From positions 48,951,090-49,015,089 of the forward strand of contig CM070908.1 in assembly GCA_036417435.1 (NCBI GenBank): DNA of 64,000 bases. Reading direction: 5' to 3'. The notes under the pieces are model-generated. The model saw only the letters and a program-made list of their open reading frames with translations, had not been told where the DNA came from and did no database searches. The number at the start of each line of letters is the position of its first letter. The first letter of the stretch is position 1. Shown here in pieces: positions 48,881 through 61,130 of this stretch. Origin of the DNA: Inia geoffrensis. Its lineage: Eukaryota; Chordata; Mammalia; Artiodactyla; Iniidae. Position numbers and translations under genes: made by a program.

Positions 48881-49324
48881 GTCATAGATACTTTCGAAAA
48901 TCAGTGCCAGCTCCCCTCTCTGGGCTCTTTAAAATAAAAAAGACAGTAAAGGCAAGCATTTCATTACGTCAGAAGAGAATAAATAGACAAAGGACACCTC
49001 CACCAACTTTTTAGTCTCTCTCCATATTGAATATTGAAACAACATTCAATATTACCCACAATGGCCTCAGCCCCCAGCTTATGAGGGGTTTTGTTTTGTT
49101 TTCTCCAGATAGTCAAGGACATCAGGATTCCTCACTTTTTGAGAAGGCAGACACAGCAGGTTTTGCACAAAAATTCTCTAAGAGGAACTTTGCTGGCATT
49201 TCCATGCTTTTTCCTCCTTGGATGGAAAGTGATTGGCAGCGTGCCAATCTACAGCCTCATTTGAGATGGACTACTAGATAGGTACCTGGCTGTTCTTTTC
49301 TAGGCAGCTTAGACAGGAAATGCA
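48881..49324. other. Intronic sequence, nothing recognised
   Basis: Unique-looking; no gene recognised. Confidence 0.35.
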
Positions 49325-49693
49325 CAACTGTTTTTTGTTGTTTGTTTTGGCTGTGTTGGGTCTTCATTGCTGCACACAGGCTTTCTCTAGTTGCGGCGAG
49401 CAGGGGCTACTCCTCGTTGCGGTATGCGGGCTTCTCATTGCAGTGGCTTCTCTTGTTGCGGAGCACGGGCTCTAGGCGTGCAGGCTTCAGTAGTTGCAGC
49501 ACACAGGCTCAGTAGTTGCAGGACAAGGGCCTTAGGGCGTGCAGGCTTCAGTAGTTGTGGCGCATGGGCTTAGTTGCTCCACGGCACGTGGGATCTTCCC
49601 AAACCTGGGGTCGAACCCGTGTCTCCTGTACTGACTGACAGGCAGATTCTTAACCACTGTGACACCAGGGAAGTCCCATACGCAACTGTTTTT
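49325..49693 (-). mobile_element. CHR-2-like long SINE, antisense, with target-site duplications
   Basis: The body at 49336-49682 contains repeated 'ggcttcagtagttg' blocks and 'ggtcgaacccgtgtctcctg', and ends 'caccagggaagtcccata'. Duplications 'caactgttttt' lie at 49325-49335 and 49683-49693. It belongs to the same long type as the copy at 30948. Confidence 0.9.
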
Positions 49694-52610
49694 CAGAAAG
49701 TTTCTCCTGAAGAGTCTGCAAGCATACCACAGTCAGGCTGTCACACAGGATATGACAATGGTGTGAACAAATCACGGTGTAACTCAAGTGCGAGAGCATC
49801 ATGTGCTAATCCCCTTTGTTTACCCTGAAAAAGGAAAAAAAATTAATTGCATAATGAGTGTTAAGGATATTTTGGGCAAACAAGGACAAATTGGGCCATT
49901 AGTCTTTCGGAGGAGATGTTTTCTGGATCCAGATGTGTTCGTTATGTTTACAGGATGTCAAGTTATACACGTAGGCGAGACCTCAGACCAATGCAGGGAT
50001 TTTCCTTTGTAAGGAGCTAATAGCCTTTAACTGCGATGTGTACAATATTTAGCTCCCTAAGAGGAAGCGTACCTCTTAGTTGAATCTTAACTTATTTCCC
50101 TCTCTGTTGCATCTCTCATTTACTGTAACCCTCAGGGGTGTGTGTTAGTCCTAAACAGACAAAGCATAGATCTTTCTTGCAATCTGTACCAATGGAAACA
50201 AACTCAGATGAGACAGGCCAGTGGCTTATCAGCTGCCTCCTGTTTTTAGAGTCCTGGACATGCCTTTATGATGGACAGCCTCCTAGAGTTTACTCTGTGA
50301 TCTAGAATCAACCATTTCTGTAAAACTGACATCAAGGTTCAAATTTCTTGAAGCAGCAGGAAAAAGGGAGCTCTGTGGTTCCAAGTATCAGCATGATGAA
50401 CAATTAAGTTTTTCTGACACCTAGAATGCCCTTAAGCCAGTGTCAGTAACACAATGGATGAGTAAATTTCAAGTGTTGTGCAGAGAACTGAAAGCAGTCT
50501 AGCAGAGCCAGAGAGAAGGAACAGTTCCAGCTGTTGAGCCAAAATCATCGTGGATGTCCCACCAAATTATTTGACCTTTGCTTGATTTTCTGGAGGGGAT
50601 CTAGGTTATGGTTTACAAAAACAGGTAGTAAATATGGGATGAAAAAGAGAGAAATGTACACTGGCACTCTCCTTTTCAAGAAGTTCAAACCAAGGACTTA
50701 ATATTGAACAGAAGAAATAAAGCTGGGTTCTTAGTTAGGGTTCTAAGAAGCCACTAAAATGCATGCAAAATTTTGAAAATAGGCTTGAGTGTACATTATT
50801 CTGGGAGAAATTTACATAGCCTGAAAATGTTTAAAAATTGTTAGGCAGTTTAATAGGTTCTTGGATATATAGCAACCCCATACGTGTTATCTTGCTGTTA
50901 ATATGTTTATAGATGGGAAGAAATCTACATATTCATGCGGGTTCCACTGAAAGCTCTTTGAATTCCTCCTGCTTCTCTTGCTTGCTAAAACAGAAGCCTT
51001 GGGACTATGGCAACTCTTGCAGGTACACCAAATTTAGCTCATCTCACATGTTTTACTTTCAAGCCATTTGGAAGAGAAGTTTTAGTAGGTAGCCCTGGCT
51101 TTTCAGCCATTTTCTCTGAAATACTTTTACTCCACTTAGTTAGGGAACACTCAGACTTAAAGCTTCCCCAGGAAGTAGATAAGCACTGGGCTGGCTTGCA
51201 GACAGGGCAGGTCTCTATATCTCTGGGTTGGCACAGCCTGGCGAAAATCGTTGAGCTGCAGCATTTCCATCACGGTGCCAGCTCGATGGATGGCTAGACG
51301 CCAAGATTGCTATTTGGCAACAAGCGACCGGACAAGCAGCTGGTTATTGCAGTGAATCTGAGCAGCATGCATGGGGCTCTGACTCTGGTGCCATACCCTC
51401 CAACCCAGTTAACAACTGAACCCTGGAGGCGTTTTCTGACTCCCTTCCCATCTCATCTTGGGATGGGCTTTGCCCCGGCAAGGGGGGTCTCCAGCAGTTT
51501 GCCCCTGCGTGGTCCTGAGCTGGGTCGTCTGGCTGGAGAAGATGCTTACAGACTCCTGAAGGCTGAGGGAACACTGGGCAGCCGGGGCTGGCTCTGCGGG
51601 CGGGACTGACCAGAGCATGATTTCACTAGAGGCTGGCAGGGAGAGGGCAGAGTCAATGTGAGCTGCTGGCATTCCACTCTAGCCAGGGGCAAAGAGGTGA
51701 CAGCCTGCTGGCATCTGCCTTTGGCCCTGCTGGCATCTATTTTGCACTGATTTTTGTGAAAAGTGCTAAGACTAAGGGACCTAGTGAGCAAACTTGTCAA
51801 GAGGAAATTTCAAGGAGGAGGAAAGGGAAGAGAAATTGGCCCAGGAGACACAGCCATGATCAAGGCATAGAGAGACATTAGCCATGGGTGAGCAGGATCT
51901 TACTAAATTTTCTCTGAGTTACTAAAGTGGAAAAAAAATTCCTTACTTGGGCTTTTGAACTCCCTCTTTCTGCCAGAACTTCCAGACCTTGAGACTAGTT
52001 TGATCTCAAGCTTTTGGAAGGGAGAAAGGACAGCTTTTCAGACCGCTCCGGCTTCCGGTAGGTATTCCTCTCCTGGGGTCTGGCACCATCTGTAAGTTTG
52101 CTGCAGCTGCTGATGAATTTAAACTGATTGAGCTGGGCTCAGCATATCTGGAAAGCACTCATCCCTCTTTTTGATCGTTGGGGTGAGAGGGCAGAGAAAG
52201 GACTCTGGTAAGATGCTTTTCCCATTGTTCTCTAACCAACACCATTATATAGTTTGGAGCACTGTGCCCTCCATGGTGATTCCCTGGAACTCAGAAAACT
52301 ATTCAGAATGGTTCAGGATGAAGCCTGACAATTGGAACATAGATACTGGGTAATTCTCAGTCTCTTTCAAAGGATGCCTGTGATTTCTCCTAGGGAAAGT
52401 TGAAATATACTACAATGGTTGGAATTTCTAAAAATGTTGGCACAGAGGACCAAAGACTCCATTGTGTTTAATTTCTGGGATTCCCGCCCCACCACATAGG
52501 AAAGGTACCTACGGGATAATTTCTATGAGACTTGTCTTTTATTCGTAATGTTTGGTCACTTTCTGGAGCCAGGCATATGACTAGTACGTCTATCATTTTA
52601 TTGCATTTGT
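49694..52610. other. Intronic sequence, nothing recognised
   Basis: About 2.9 kb of repeat-poor sequence. Overlapping frames on both strands at 51007-51800 are in a locally GC-richer stretch, which lengthens chance frames. No splice sites or domains support a gene. Confidence 0.4.
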
Positions 52611-52614
52611 TTCC

Positions 52615-52714
52615 TTTTTTTTTGGATTTTTGAATTTTATTTATTTTTGAATACAGCAGGTTCTTATTAGTTATCCATTTTATACATATTAGTGTATATA
52701 TTCAATCAAAATCT
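52615..52714 (-). mobile_element. Short L1 3' end fragment, antisense
   Basis: 'atacagcaggttcttattag' and 'tatacatattagtgtatata' match the L1 3' end also seen at 27720. Only about 100 bp remains. Confidence 0.65.
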
Positions 52715-52872
52715 CATTTATTTACTTTTTTAATTGAACTGTAGATGATTTACAATGTGTTAATTTCTGCTGTACAGCAAAGTGATTCAGTTATATACGT
52801 ATATATATATATATATATACACATATATATACACACACACATATACATATATACATTATTGTTCATATTCTT
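52715..52872 (-). mobile_element. Older L1 3' UTR, left part of a split copy, with TA/CA microsatellite
   Basis: Minus-strand L1 3' UTR ending at 'ttcatattctt'. The (ta)n/(ca)n stretch at 52796-52855 has expanded from the L1 'ttatacatatacatat' segment. It continues at 60009 beyond the younger L1. Confidence 0.85.
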
Positions 52873-53183
52873 CTTTTTTAACACCTTTATTGGAGTATAA
52901 CTGCTTTACAATGGTGTGTTACTTTTTGCTTTATAACAAAGTGAATCAGTTATACATATACATATGTCCCCATATCTCTTCCCTCTTGTGTCTCCCTCCC
53001 TCCCACCTTTCCTATTCCACCCCTGTAGGTGGTCAAAAAGCACCGAGCTGACCTCCCTGTGCTATGTGGCTGCCTCCCACTAGCTATCTATTTTACATTT
53101 GGTAGTGTATATATATATCCATGCCACTCTCTCACTTTGTCCCAGCTTACCATTCCCCCTCCCCATATCCTCAAGTCCATTCT

Positions 53184-56100
53184 CTAGTAGGTCTGCGTCT
53201 TTATTCCCATCTTGCCCCTAGGTTCTACATGACCTTTTTTTTTTCGAATTCCATATATATATGTTAGCAAACAGTATTTGTTTTTCTCTTTTTGACTGAC
53301 TTCACTCTGTATGACAGACTCTGGGTCCATCCACCTCACTAGAAATAACTCAATTTCGTTTCTTTTTATGGCTGAGTAATATTCCATTGTATATATACGC
53401 CACATCTTCTTTACACATTCATCTATTGATGGACACTTAGGTTGCTTCCATGTCCTGCCTATTGTAAATAGAGCTGCAATGAACATTGTGATACATCATT
53501 CTTATTGAACTATGGTTTTCTCAGGTTATATGCCCAGTAGTGGGATTGCTGGGCCATATGGTAGTTCAATTTTTAGTTTTTTAAGGAACCGCCATACTGT
53601 TCTCCATAGTGGCTATATCAACTTACATTCCCACCAATAGTGCAAAAGGGTTCCCTTTTCTCCACACACTCTCCAGCATTTATTGTTTCTAGACTTTTTG
53701 GTGATGGCCATTCTGACTGGTGTGAGATGATATCTCATTGTAGTTTTGATTTTCATTTCTCTAAAGGTTAATGATGTTGAGCAATCTTTCATGCGTTTGT
53801 TGGCAATCTGTACATTTTCTTTGGAGAAATGTCAATTTAGGTCTTCTGCCCATTTTTGGATTGGGTTGTTTTCTTTTTTGTTATTGAGCTGCAGGAGCTG
53901 CTTGTAAATTTTGGAGACTAATCCTTTGTCAGTTGCTTCATTTGCAAATATTTTCTCCCATTCTGAGGGTTGTCTTTTGGTCTTGTTTATGGTTTCCTTT
54001 GCTGTGCAAAAGCTTTTAAGTTGCATTAGGTCCCATTTGTTTATTTTTGTTTTTATTTCCATTTCTCGAGGAGGTGGGTCAAAAAGGATCTTGCTGTGAT
54101 TTATGTCATAGAGCGTTCTGCCTATGTTTTCCTCTAAGAGTTTGATAGTGTCTGGCCTTACATTTAGGTCTTTAATCCATTTTGAGTTTATTTTTGTGTA
54201 TGGTGTTAGGGACTGTTCTAATTTCATTCTTTTACATGTAGCTGTCCAGTTTTCCCAGCACCACCTATTGAAGAGGCTGTCTTTTCTCCACTGTATATTC
54301 TTGCCTCCTTTATCAAAGATAAGGTGACCATATGTGCATGGGTTTATCTCTGGGCTTTCTATCCTGTTCCATTGATCTATATTTCTGTTTTTGTGCCAGT
54401 CCCATACTGTCTTGATTACTGTAGCTTTGTAGTATAGTCTGAAGTCAGGGACCCTGATTCCTCCAGCTCCGTTTTTCTTTCTCAAGATTGCTTTGGCTAT
54501 TCGGAGTCTTTTTTGCTTCCATACACATTGTGATTTTTTTTGTTCTAGTTCTGAGAAAAAAGCCAGTGGTAGTTTGATCGGAATTGCATTGAATCTGTAG
54601 ATTGCTTTGGGTAGTAGAGTCATTTTCACAATGTTGATTCTTCCTATCCAAGAACATGGTATATCTCTCCATCTATTTGTATCATATTTAATTTCTTTCA
54701 TCAATATCTTATAATTCTGCATAAAGATCTTTTGTCTTCTTATGTACGTTTATTCCTAGATACTTTACTTTTTTTGTTGCAATGGTTAATGGGAGTATTT
54801 TCTTAATTTCACTTTCAGATTTTTCATCATTAGTGTATAGGAATGCCAGAGATTTCTGTGCATTAATTTTGTATCCTGCTACTTTACCAAATTCACTGAT
54901 TAGCTCTAGTAGTTTTCTGGTAGCATCTATAGGATTCTGTGTGTATAGTATCATGTCATCTGCAAACAGTGACAGCTCTACTTCTTCTTTTCCAATTTGG
55001 ATTCCTTTTATTTCTTTTTCTTCTCTGATTGCTTTGGCTAAAACTTTGAAAACTATGTTGAATAAGAGTGGTGAGAGTGGACAACCTCGTCTTGTTCCTG
55101 ATCTTAGTGGAAATGGTTTCAGTTTTTCTGCATTGAGGACGATGTTGGCTGTGGGTTTGTCATATATGGCCTTTATTATGTTGAGGTAAGTTCCCTCTAT
55201 GCCTATTTTCTGGAGAGTTTTTATAATAAATGGGTGTTTGTTGAAAGCTTTCTCTGCATCTATTGAGATGATCATATGGTTTTTCTCCTTCAGTTTGTTA
55301 ATATGGTGTATCACGTTGATTGATTTGCATATATTGAAGAATCCTTGCATTCCCTGGATAAACCCCACTTGATCATAACGTATGGTCCTTTTAATGTGCT
55401 GTTGGATTCTGTTTGCTAGTACCTTGTTGAGGATTTTTGCATCTATGTTCATCAGTGACATTGGCCTGTAGTTTTCCCTCTTTGTGACATCTCTGTCTGG
55501 TTTGGTATCAGAGTGATGGTGGCCTCGTAGAATGAGTTTGGGAGTGTTCCTTCCTCTGCTATATTTTGGAAGAGTTTGAGAAGGATAGGTGTTAGCTCTT
55601 CTCTAAATGTTTGACAGAATTCGCCTGTGAAGCCATCTGGCCCTGGGCTTTTGTTTGTTGGAAGATTTTTAATCACAGTTTCAATTTCAGTACTTGTGAT
55701 TGGTTTGTTCATATTTTCTATTTTTTCCTGGTTCAGTCTCGGAAGGTTGTGCATTTCTAAGAATTTGTCCATTTCTTCCAGGTTGTCCATTTTATTGGCA
55801 TATACTTGCTTGTTGTAATGTCTCATGATCCTCTGTATTTCTGCAGTGTCAGTTGTTACTTCTCCCTTTTCATTTCTAATTCTATTGATTTGAGTCTTTT
55901 CCCTTTTTTTCTTGATGAGTCTAGCTAATAATTTATCAATTTTGTTTATCTTCTCAAAGAACCAGCTTTTAGTTTTATGGATCTTTGCCATAGTTTCCTT
56001 CATTTCTTTTTCATTAATTTCTGATCAGATCTTTATGATATCTTTCCTTCTGCTAACTTTGGGGTTTTTCTGTTCTCCTTTCTCTAATTGCTTTATGTGT

Positions 56101-57049
56101 AAGGTTATGTTGTTTATTTGAGATGTTTCTTGTTTCTTAAGGTAGGATTGTATTGTTATAAACTTCCCTCTTAGAACTGCTTTTGCTGCATCCCATAGGT
56201 TTTGGGTCATCGTGTTTTCATTGTCATTTCTTTCTAGGTATTTTTTGATTTCCTCTTTGATTTCTTCAGTGATCTCTTGGTTATTAAGTAGTGTATTGTT
56301 TAGCCTCCATATTTTTGTATTTTTTACAGATTTTTTCCTGTAATTGATATCTAGTCTCCTAGCATTGTGGTCAGTAAAAATACTTGATATGATTTCAATT
56401 TTCTTAAATTTACCAGGGTTTGATTTATGACCCATGCTATGCGCTAACCTGGAGAAAGTTCTATGAGCACTTGAGAAGAGAGTGTATTCTGTTGTTTATG
56501 TATGGAATGTCCTATAAATATCAATTAAATCCATCTTGTTTAATGTATCATTTAAAGCTTGTGTTTCCTTATTTATTTTCATTTTGGATGATCTGTCCAT
56601 TGGTGAAAGTGGGGTGTTAAAGCCCCCTTATGATTGTGTTACTGTCGATTTCCCCTTTTATGGCTCTTAGTATTTGCCTTATGTATTGAGGTGCTCCTAT
56701 GTTGGGTGCATAAATATTTACAATTGTTATAACTTCTTCTTGATTTGATCCCTTGATCATTATGTAGTGTCCTTCTTTGTCTCTTTTAATAGTCTGTTTT
56801 AAAGTCTATTTTGTGTGATATGAGAATTGCTACTCCAGCTTTCTTTTGATTTCCATTTTCATGGAATATCTTTTTCTATCCCCTCCCTTTCAGTCTGTAT
56901 GTGTCCCTAAGTTGGAATTTGGTCTCTTGTAGACAGCATATATATCGGTCTTGTTTTTGTATCCATTCAGCCAGTCTATGTCTTTTGGTTGGAGCATTTA
57001 ATCCATTTACATTTAAGGTAATTATTGATATGTATGTTCCTATTCCCAT
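53184..57049 (-). pseudogene. L1 ORF2 (endonuclease and reverse transcriptase), broken, antisense
   Basis: Start ATG at 57049-57047. Open pieces are 56435-56025, 56003-55452, 55461-54709, 54722-53832 and 53486-53184. The reverse transcriptase FADD motif is intact at 54966-54955. A 1-nt loss in an A-run (about 55500) shifts frame just before the '[12 protein letters not shown]' block. A 6-nt in-frame deletion changes the usual 'AFDKIQ' to 'AFNK'. The usual stop after 'YGI' is lost, extending the last piece by 16 residues to 53184. Confidence 0.92.
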
Positions 57050-57107
57050 TTTCTTAATTGTTTTGGGTTTGTTATTGTAGGTCTTTTCCTTCTTTTGTGT
57101 TTGCTGC

Positions 57108-57995
57108 TTAGAGAAGTTTCTTTAGCATCTGTTGTAAAGCTGGTTTGGTGGTGCTGAATTCTCTTAGCTTTTACTTGTCTGTACAGGTTTTAATTTCTCT
57201 GTCAAATCTGAATGAGATCCTTGCTGTGTAGAGTAATCTTGGTTGTAGGTTTTTCCCCTTCATCACTTTCAATATGTCCTGACACACCCTTCTGGCTTGC
57301 AGAGTTTCTGCTGAAAGATCAGCTGTGAATCTTATGGCAATTTCCTTGTATGTTATTTGTTGCTTTTCCCTTGTTGCTTTTAACATTTTTTTCTTTGTAT
57401 TTAACTTTTGATAGTTTGATTAATATGTGTCTTGGCGTGTTTCTGCTTGGATTTATCCTGTATGGGACTCTCTGTGCTTCCTGGACTTGATTAACTATTC
57501 CCTTTCCCATATTAGGGAAGTTTTCAATTATAAACTCTTCAAACACTTTCTCAGTCCCTTTCTTTTACTCTTCTTCTTCTGGGTCCCGTATAATTTGAAT
57601 GTTGGTGTTTTTAATGTTGTCTCAGAGATCTCTGAGACTGTCCTCAATTCTTTTCTTTTCTTTTTTTCTTTATTCTGCTCTTCATTAATTATTTCCACTA
57701 TTTTATCTTGCAGTTCACTTATCCGTTCTTCTGCCTCTATTCTGCTCTTGATCCTTTGTAGAGAATTTTTAGTTTCATTTATTTTGTTGTTCATCACTGT
57801 TTGTTTGCTCTTTAGTTCTTCTAGGTCCTTGTTAAACATTTCTTGTATTTTCTCCATTCTATTTCCAAGATTTTGGATCATCTTTACTATCATTATTCTG
57901 AATTCTTTTTCTGGTAGATTACCTATTTCATTTGTTAGGTCTGGTACATTTTTACCTTGCTCCTTCACCTACTGTGTGTTTCTCTGTCTTTTTAT
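57108..57995 (-). pseudogene. L1 ORF1, broken, start codon lost, antisense
   Basis: The position homologous to the ORF1 ATG reads ATA (57995-57993), and the next in-frame Met context has become a TAG stop followed by GTG. The coiled-coil region is recognisable ('IGNLPEKEFRIMIVKMIQNL'), and the C-terminal region lies in other frames at 57546-57171. Confidence 0.88.
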
Positions 57996-58489
57996 TTTGC
58001 CTAACTTACTGTGTTTGGGGTCTCCTTTTCACAGGCTGCAGGTCTGTAGTTACCATTGTTTTTGGTGTCTGCCCCAGTGGGTAAGGTTGGTTCAGGGGGT
58101 TGTGTAGACTTCATAGTGCTGGTGACTAGTGTCTGTGTTCTGGTGTATGAGGCTGGTCTTGTCTTTCTGGTGGGCAGATCCACGTCTGGTCATGTGTTTT
58201 GGGGTGTCTGTGGCCTTATTATGATTTTAGGCAGCCTCTCTGCTAATGGGTGGGGTTGTTTTCCTGTCTTGCTAGTTGTTTGGCATAGGGTGTCCAGCAC
58301 TGGAGCTTGCTTGTCATTGAGTAGAGCTGGGTCTTGGTGTTGAGATGGAGATCTCTGGGAGATTTTTGCCATTTGATATTATGTGGAACTGGGAGGTCTC
58401 TTGTGGACCAGTGTCCTGGACTTGGATCTCCTACCTCAGAGGCACAGCCCTGACGGCCTCGCTGGAGCATCAAGAGCCTGTCATCATAC

Positions 58490-58899
58490 GGCTCAGAATA
58501 AAAGGGAGGAAAAAAAGAAAGAAAAAAAGAAAGAAGATGATAAAATAAAATAAATTTATTAAAATAAAAAATATTTTAAAAAAAATTTTTAAGTAATAAA
58601 GAAAAAAGAGAGCAACCAAACCAAAAAGCAAATCCACCAATGATAACAAGTGCTAAAAACTATACTAAAAACAAACAAACAAACAAAAAATGGACAGACA
58701 GAATCCTAGGACAAATGGTAAAAGCAAAGCTATACAGACAAAATCACACACAGAAGCATACACATACACACTCACAAAAAGAGAAAAAGGGAAAAAAATT
58801 TATATCTCGTTGCTCCCAAAGTTCACCTCCTCAATTTGGGATGATTCGCTGTCTATTCATGTATTCCACAGATGCAGGGTACATCAAGTTGATTGTGGA
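58490..58899 (-). repeat. A-rich low-complexity segment inside the L1 5' UTR
   Basis: On + this is strongly A-rich (runs such as 'gaaagaaaaaaagaaagaag' and 'aaaataaaataaatttatta'). It sits between the inner and outer 5' UTR blocks. Confidence 0.7.
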
Positions 58900-60008
58900 G
58901 ATTTAATCCGCTGCTCCTGAGGCTGCTGGCAGAGATTTACCTTTCTCTTCTTTGTTCGCACAGCTCCCGGGGTTATGCTTTGGATTTGGCCCCGCCTCTG
59001 CGTGTAGGTCACCTGAGGGCATCAGTTAGCGGAGCAGCTGACTCGGGGGCTCTGCCTCACTCAGGCCGGGGGGGAGGGAGGGGTATGGATGTGGGGCGAG
59101 CCTGCAGCAGCAGAGGCCGGCATGACGTTGCACCAGCTTGAGGCGCGCCATGCGTTCTCCCGGGGAAGTTGTCCCTGGATCACGGGACCCTGGCAGTGAT
59201 GGGCTGCACAGGCTCCCGGGAGGGGAGGTGTGGATGGTGACCTGTGCTTGCACACAGGCTTCTTGGTGGCGGCAGCAGCAGCCTTAGCGTCTAATGCCCG
59301 TCTCTGGGGTCCTTGCTGATAGCTGCGGTTCGCGCCCATCTCTGGAGCTCCTTTAAGCAGCGCTCTTAATCCCCTGTCCTCGCCCACCAGGAAACAAAGA
59401 GGGAAGAAAAAGTCTCTTGTCTCTTCGGCAGGTCCAGACTTTTTCCCGGACTCCCTCCCAGCTAGCCGTGGTGCACTAACCCCTTCAGGCTGTGTTCATG
59501 CTGCCATTCCTCTCCCTGCGCTCCGCGCTCCCACCAAAGCCGGAGCCTCAGCTGCCAGTCCCGCCCGCCCCGGCGGGGGAGCAGACAAGCCTCTCGGGCT
59601 GGTGAGTGCTGGTCAGCACCGATCCTCTGTGCAGGAATCTCTCCGCTTTGCCCTCCGCACCCATGTGGCTGCGCTCTCCTCCGCGGCTCTGAAGCTTCCG
59701 CCCTCCGCCACCCGCAGTCTGTGCCCGCAAAGGAGCTTCTAGTGTGTGGAAACCTTTCCTCCTTCACAGCTCCCTCCCACTGGTGCAGGTCCCGTCCCTA
59801 TTCTTTTGTCACTGTTTATTCTTTTTTCTTTTGTCCTACCCAGGTACGTGGGGAGTTTCTTGCCTTTTGGGAGGTCTGAGGTCTTCTGCGAGCATTCAGT
59901 AGGTGTTCTGTAGGAGTTGTTCCACGTGTAGATGTATTTCTGATGTATTTGTGTGGAGGAAGGTGATCTCTGCGTCTTACTCCTCCGCCATCTTGAAGCT
60001 CCTCCGCC
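58900..60008 (-). promoter_or_regulatory. L1 5' UTR, GC-rich promoter part
   Basis: The outer 5' UTR is GC- and CpG-rich, unlike the AT-rich surroundings, and begins ggcggaggagcttcaagatg on the minus strand. It contains the YY1-type 'caagatggcgg' at 59995-59985, a position where L1 promoters usually carry such a site. Orientation is antisense to RBMS3, so any antisense promoter activity would point in the gene's direction. The activity is inferred. Confidence 0.65.
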
Positions 60009-60590
60009 TCATATTCTTTTCTCTTATGGTTTATCACAGGATATTGAATGTAGTTCCCTGTGCTATACTGTAGGAACTTGTTGTTTATCCATCCAATATA
60101 CAATAGTTTGTATCTGCTAATCCCAGTCTCCCAATCCATCCCTCCATCACCCCCCGCCCCCTTGGCAACCACAAGTCTGTTCTCTATGTCTGTGAGTCTA
60201 TTTGTTTCATAGATAAATTCATTTGTGTCATTTTTTAGATTCCGTATATAAGTGATATCATATGGCATTTGTCTTTCTCTGTCCGATTTATTTCACTTGG
60301 TATGATAATCTATAGTTGCATCCTTGTTTCTGCAAATGGTATTATTTCATTCTTTTTTATGGCTGAGTAATATTCTATTGTATATGTGTACCACATCTTC
60401 TTTATCCATTCCTCTGCTGATGGACATTTAGGTTGTTTCCATGTCTTGGCTACTGTGAATAGTGCTGTTGTGAATGCAGGGGTGCATGTATCTTTTTGAA
60501 TTAGCATTTTGTCTGGATATATGCCCAGGAATGGGATTGCTGGATCATATGGTAACTCTATTTCACCTTATTTATATGTTGATTGTCACA
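60009..60590 (-). mobile_element. Older L1, right part of the split copy
   Basis: Continues the element at 52715-52872 after the duplicated tcatattctt. It carries the rest of the 3' UTR and the ORF2 C-terminus, with 'ALFTVAKTWKQPKCPS' and 'YYSAIKKNE' (coding part about 60310-60507). Confidence 0.9.
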
Positions 60591-60787
60591 TTTATTGCCC
60601 TGTGTTGTAATTCATTCCTTCCTATCATCTCTCCCACTAGATGGTGAGCGCGCTGAGGGGTGAACTGTCCCTTATCCATATTTGTATGCATTTTAATTTC
60701 AGTGACACTAAATTATATGGAGAAGTGAAATGACTGCTGTTTACAGCAAGACCTTCTTTATTCTTCAGATACAGAAGTACAGTTGAT
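60591..60787. other. Intronic sequence, nothing recognised
   Basis: Unique-looking. Confidence 0.3.
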
Positions 60788-61130
60788 TCTTGTTATTTGC
60801 AGTAGTTATTCTATAAAGTTACTGTAAACACTGAATTAGCACATAGTGAACAATTGCTCCTAATAGAGAGATAGGTTTCTGAAAAACTCTTGACTACAAC
60901 ATTTTTATCAACCAATCAGTACATAACCTTGTTTTGTGTCTTTCAACACACCTGTTTAATATATATTGTTAATTCATTAGCATTAAACTGGTAGCTAAAG
61001 CACTATAACTCAGGCCTGAACAAATACACCTAACACATATTTTCTCCCTGAGGCACTGTCAAAATCCAGAAATAGCAAAATTGAAACTACCCAATCAGTG
61101 AAACAGTATTTAAGAAGAGTTGACTGTGCA
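60788..61130 (+). mobile_element. Tigger-like DNA transposon, 5' part
   Basis: Starts 'acagttgattcttgttattt' and has 'gcagtagttattctataaag', 'caaccaatcagtacataacc', 'actataactcaggcctgaac' and 'tccctgaggcactgtc', which fit the terminal and subterminal part of a mammalian Tc1/mariner element. No transposase frame. Confidence 0.65.

Larger units (their letters stand above)
52873..60008 (-). mobile_element. Nearly full-length LINE-1, antisense to RBMS3
   Basis: About 7.1 kb, with the 5' end at 60008 and the poly-A (as T-run) near 52873. It has a long 5' UTR (about 58000-60008, CpG-rich in its outer part), ORF1 (57995-57108) and ORF2 (57049 to about 53184). A 10-bp target duplication tcatattctt lies at 52863-52872 and 60009-60018. 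Both ORFs are interrupted, so it cannot move on its own. Confidence 0.95.

Noticed and set aside
51007..51800. Several 75-100 codon frames on both strands
   Set aside because: Locally higher GC makes long chance frames; no consistent strand or splice pattern.
54782..55189. 135-codon plus frame
   Set aside because: Antisense shadow of L1 ORF2 reverse transcriptase.
57427..58107. 226-codon plus frame
   Set aside because: Antisense shadow of the L1 ORF1 and 5' UTR.
58893..59767. Frames in the CpG-rich block that might suggest a CpG-island gene
   Set aside because: The block is the L1 5' UTR; its minus-strand end has the L1 start with the YY1-type site.
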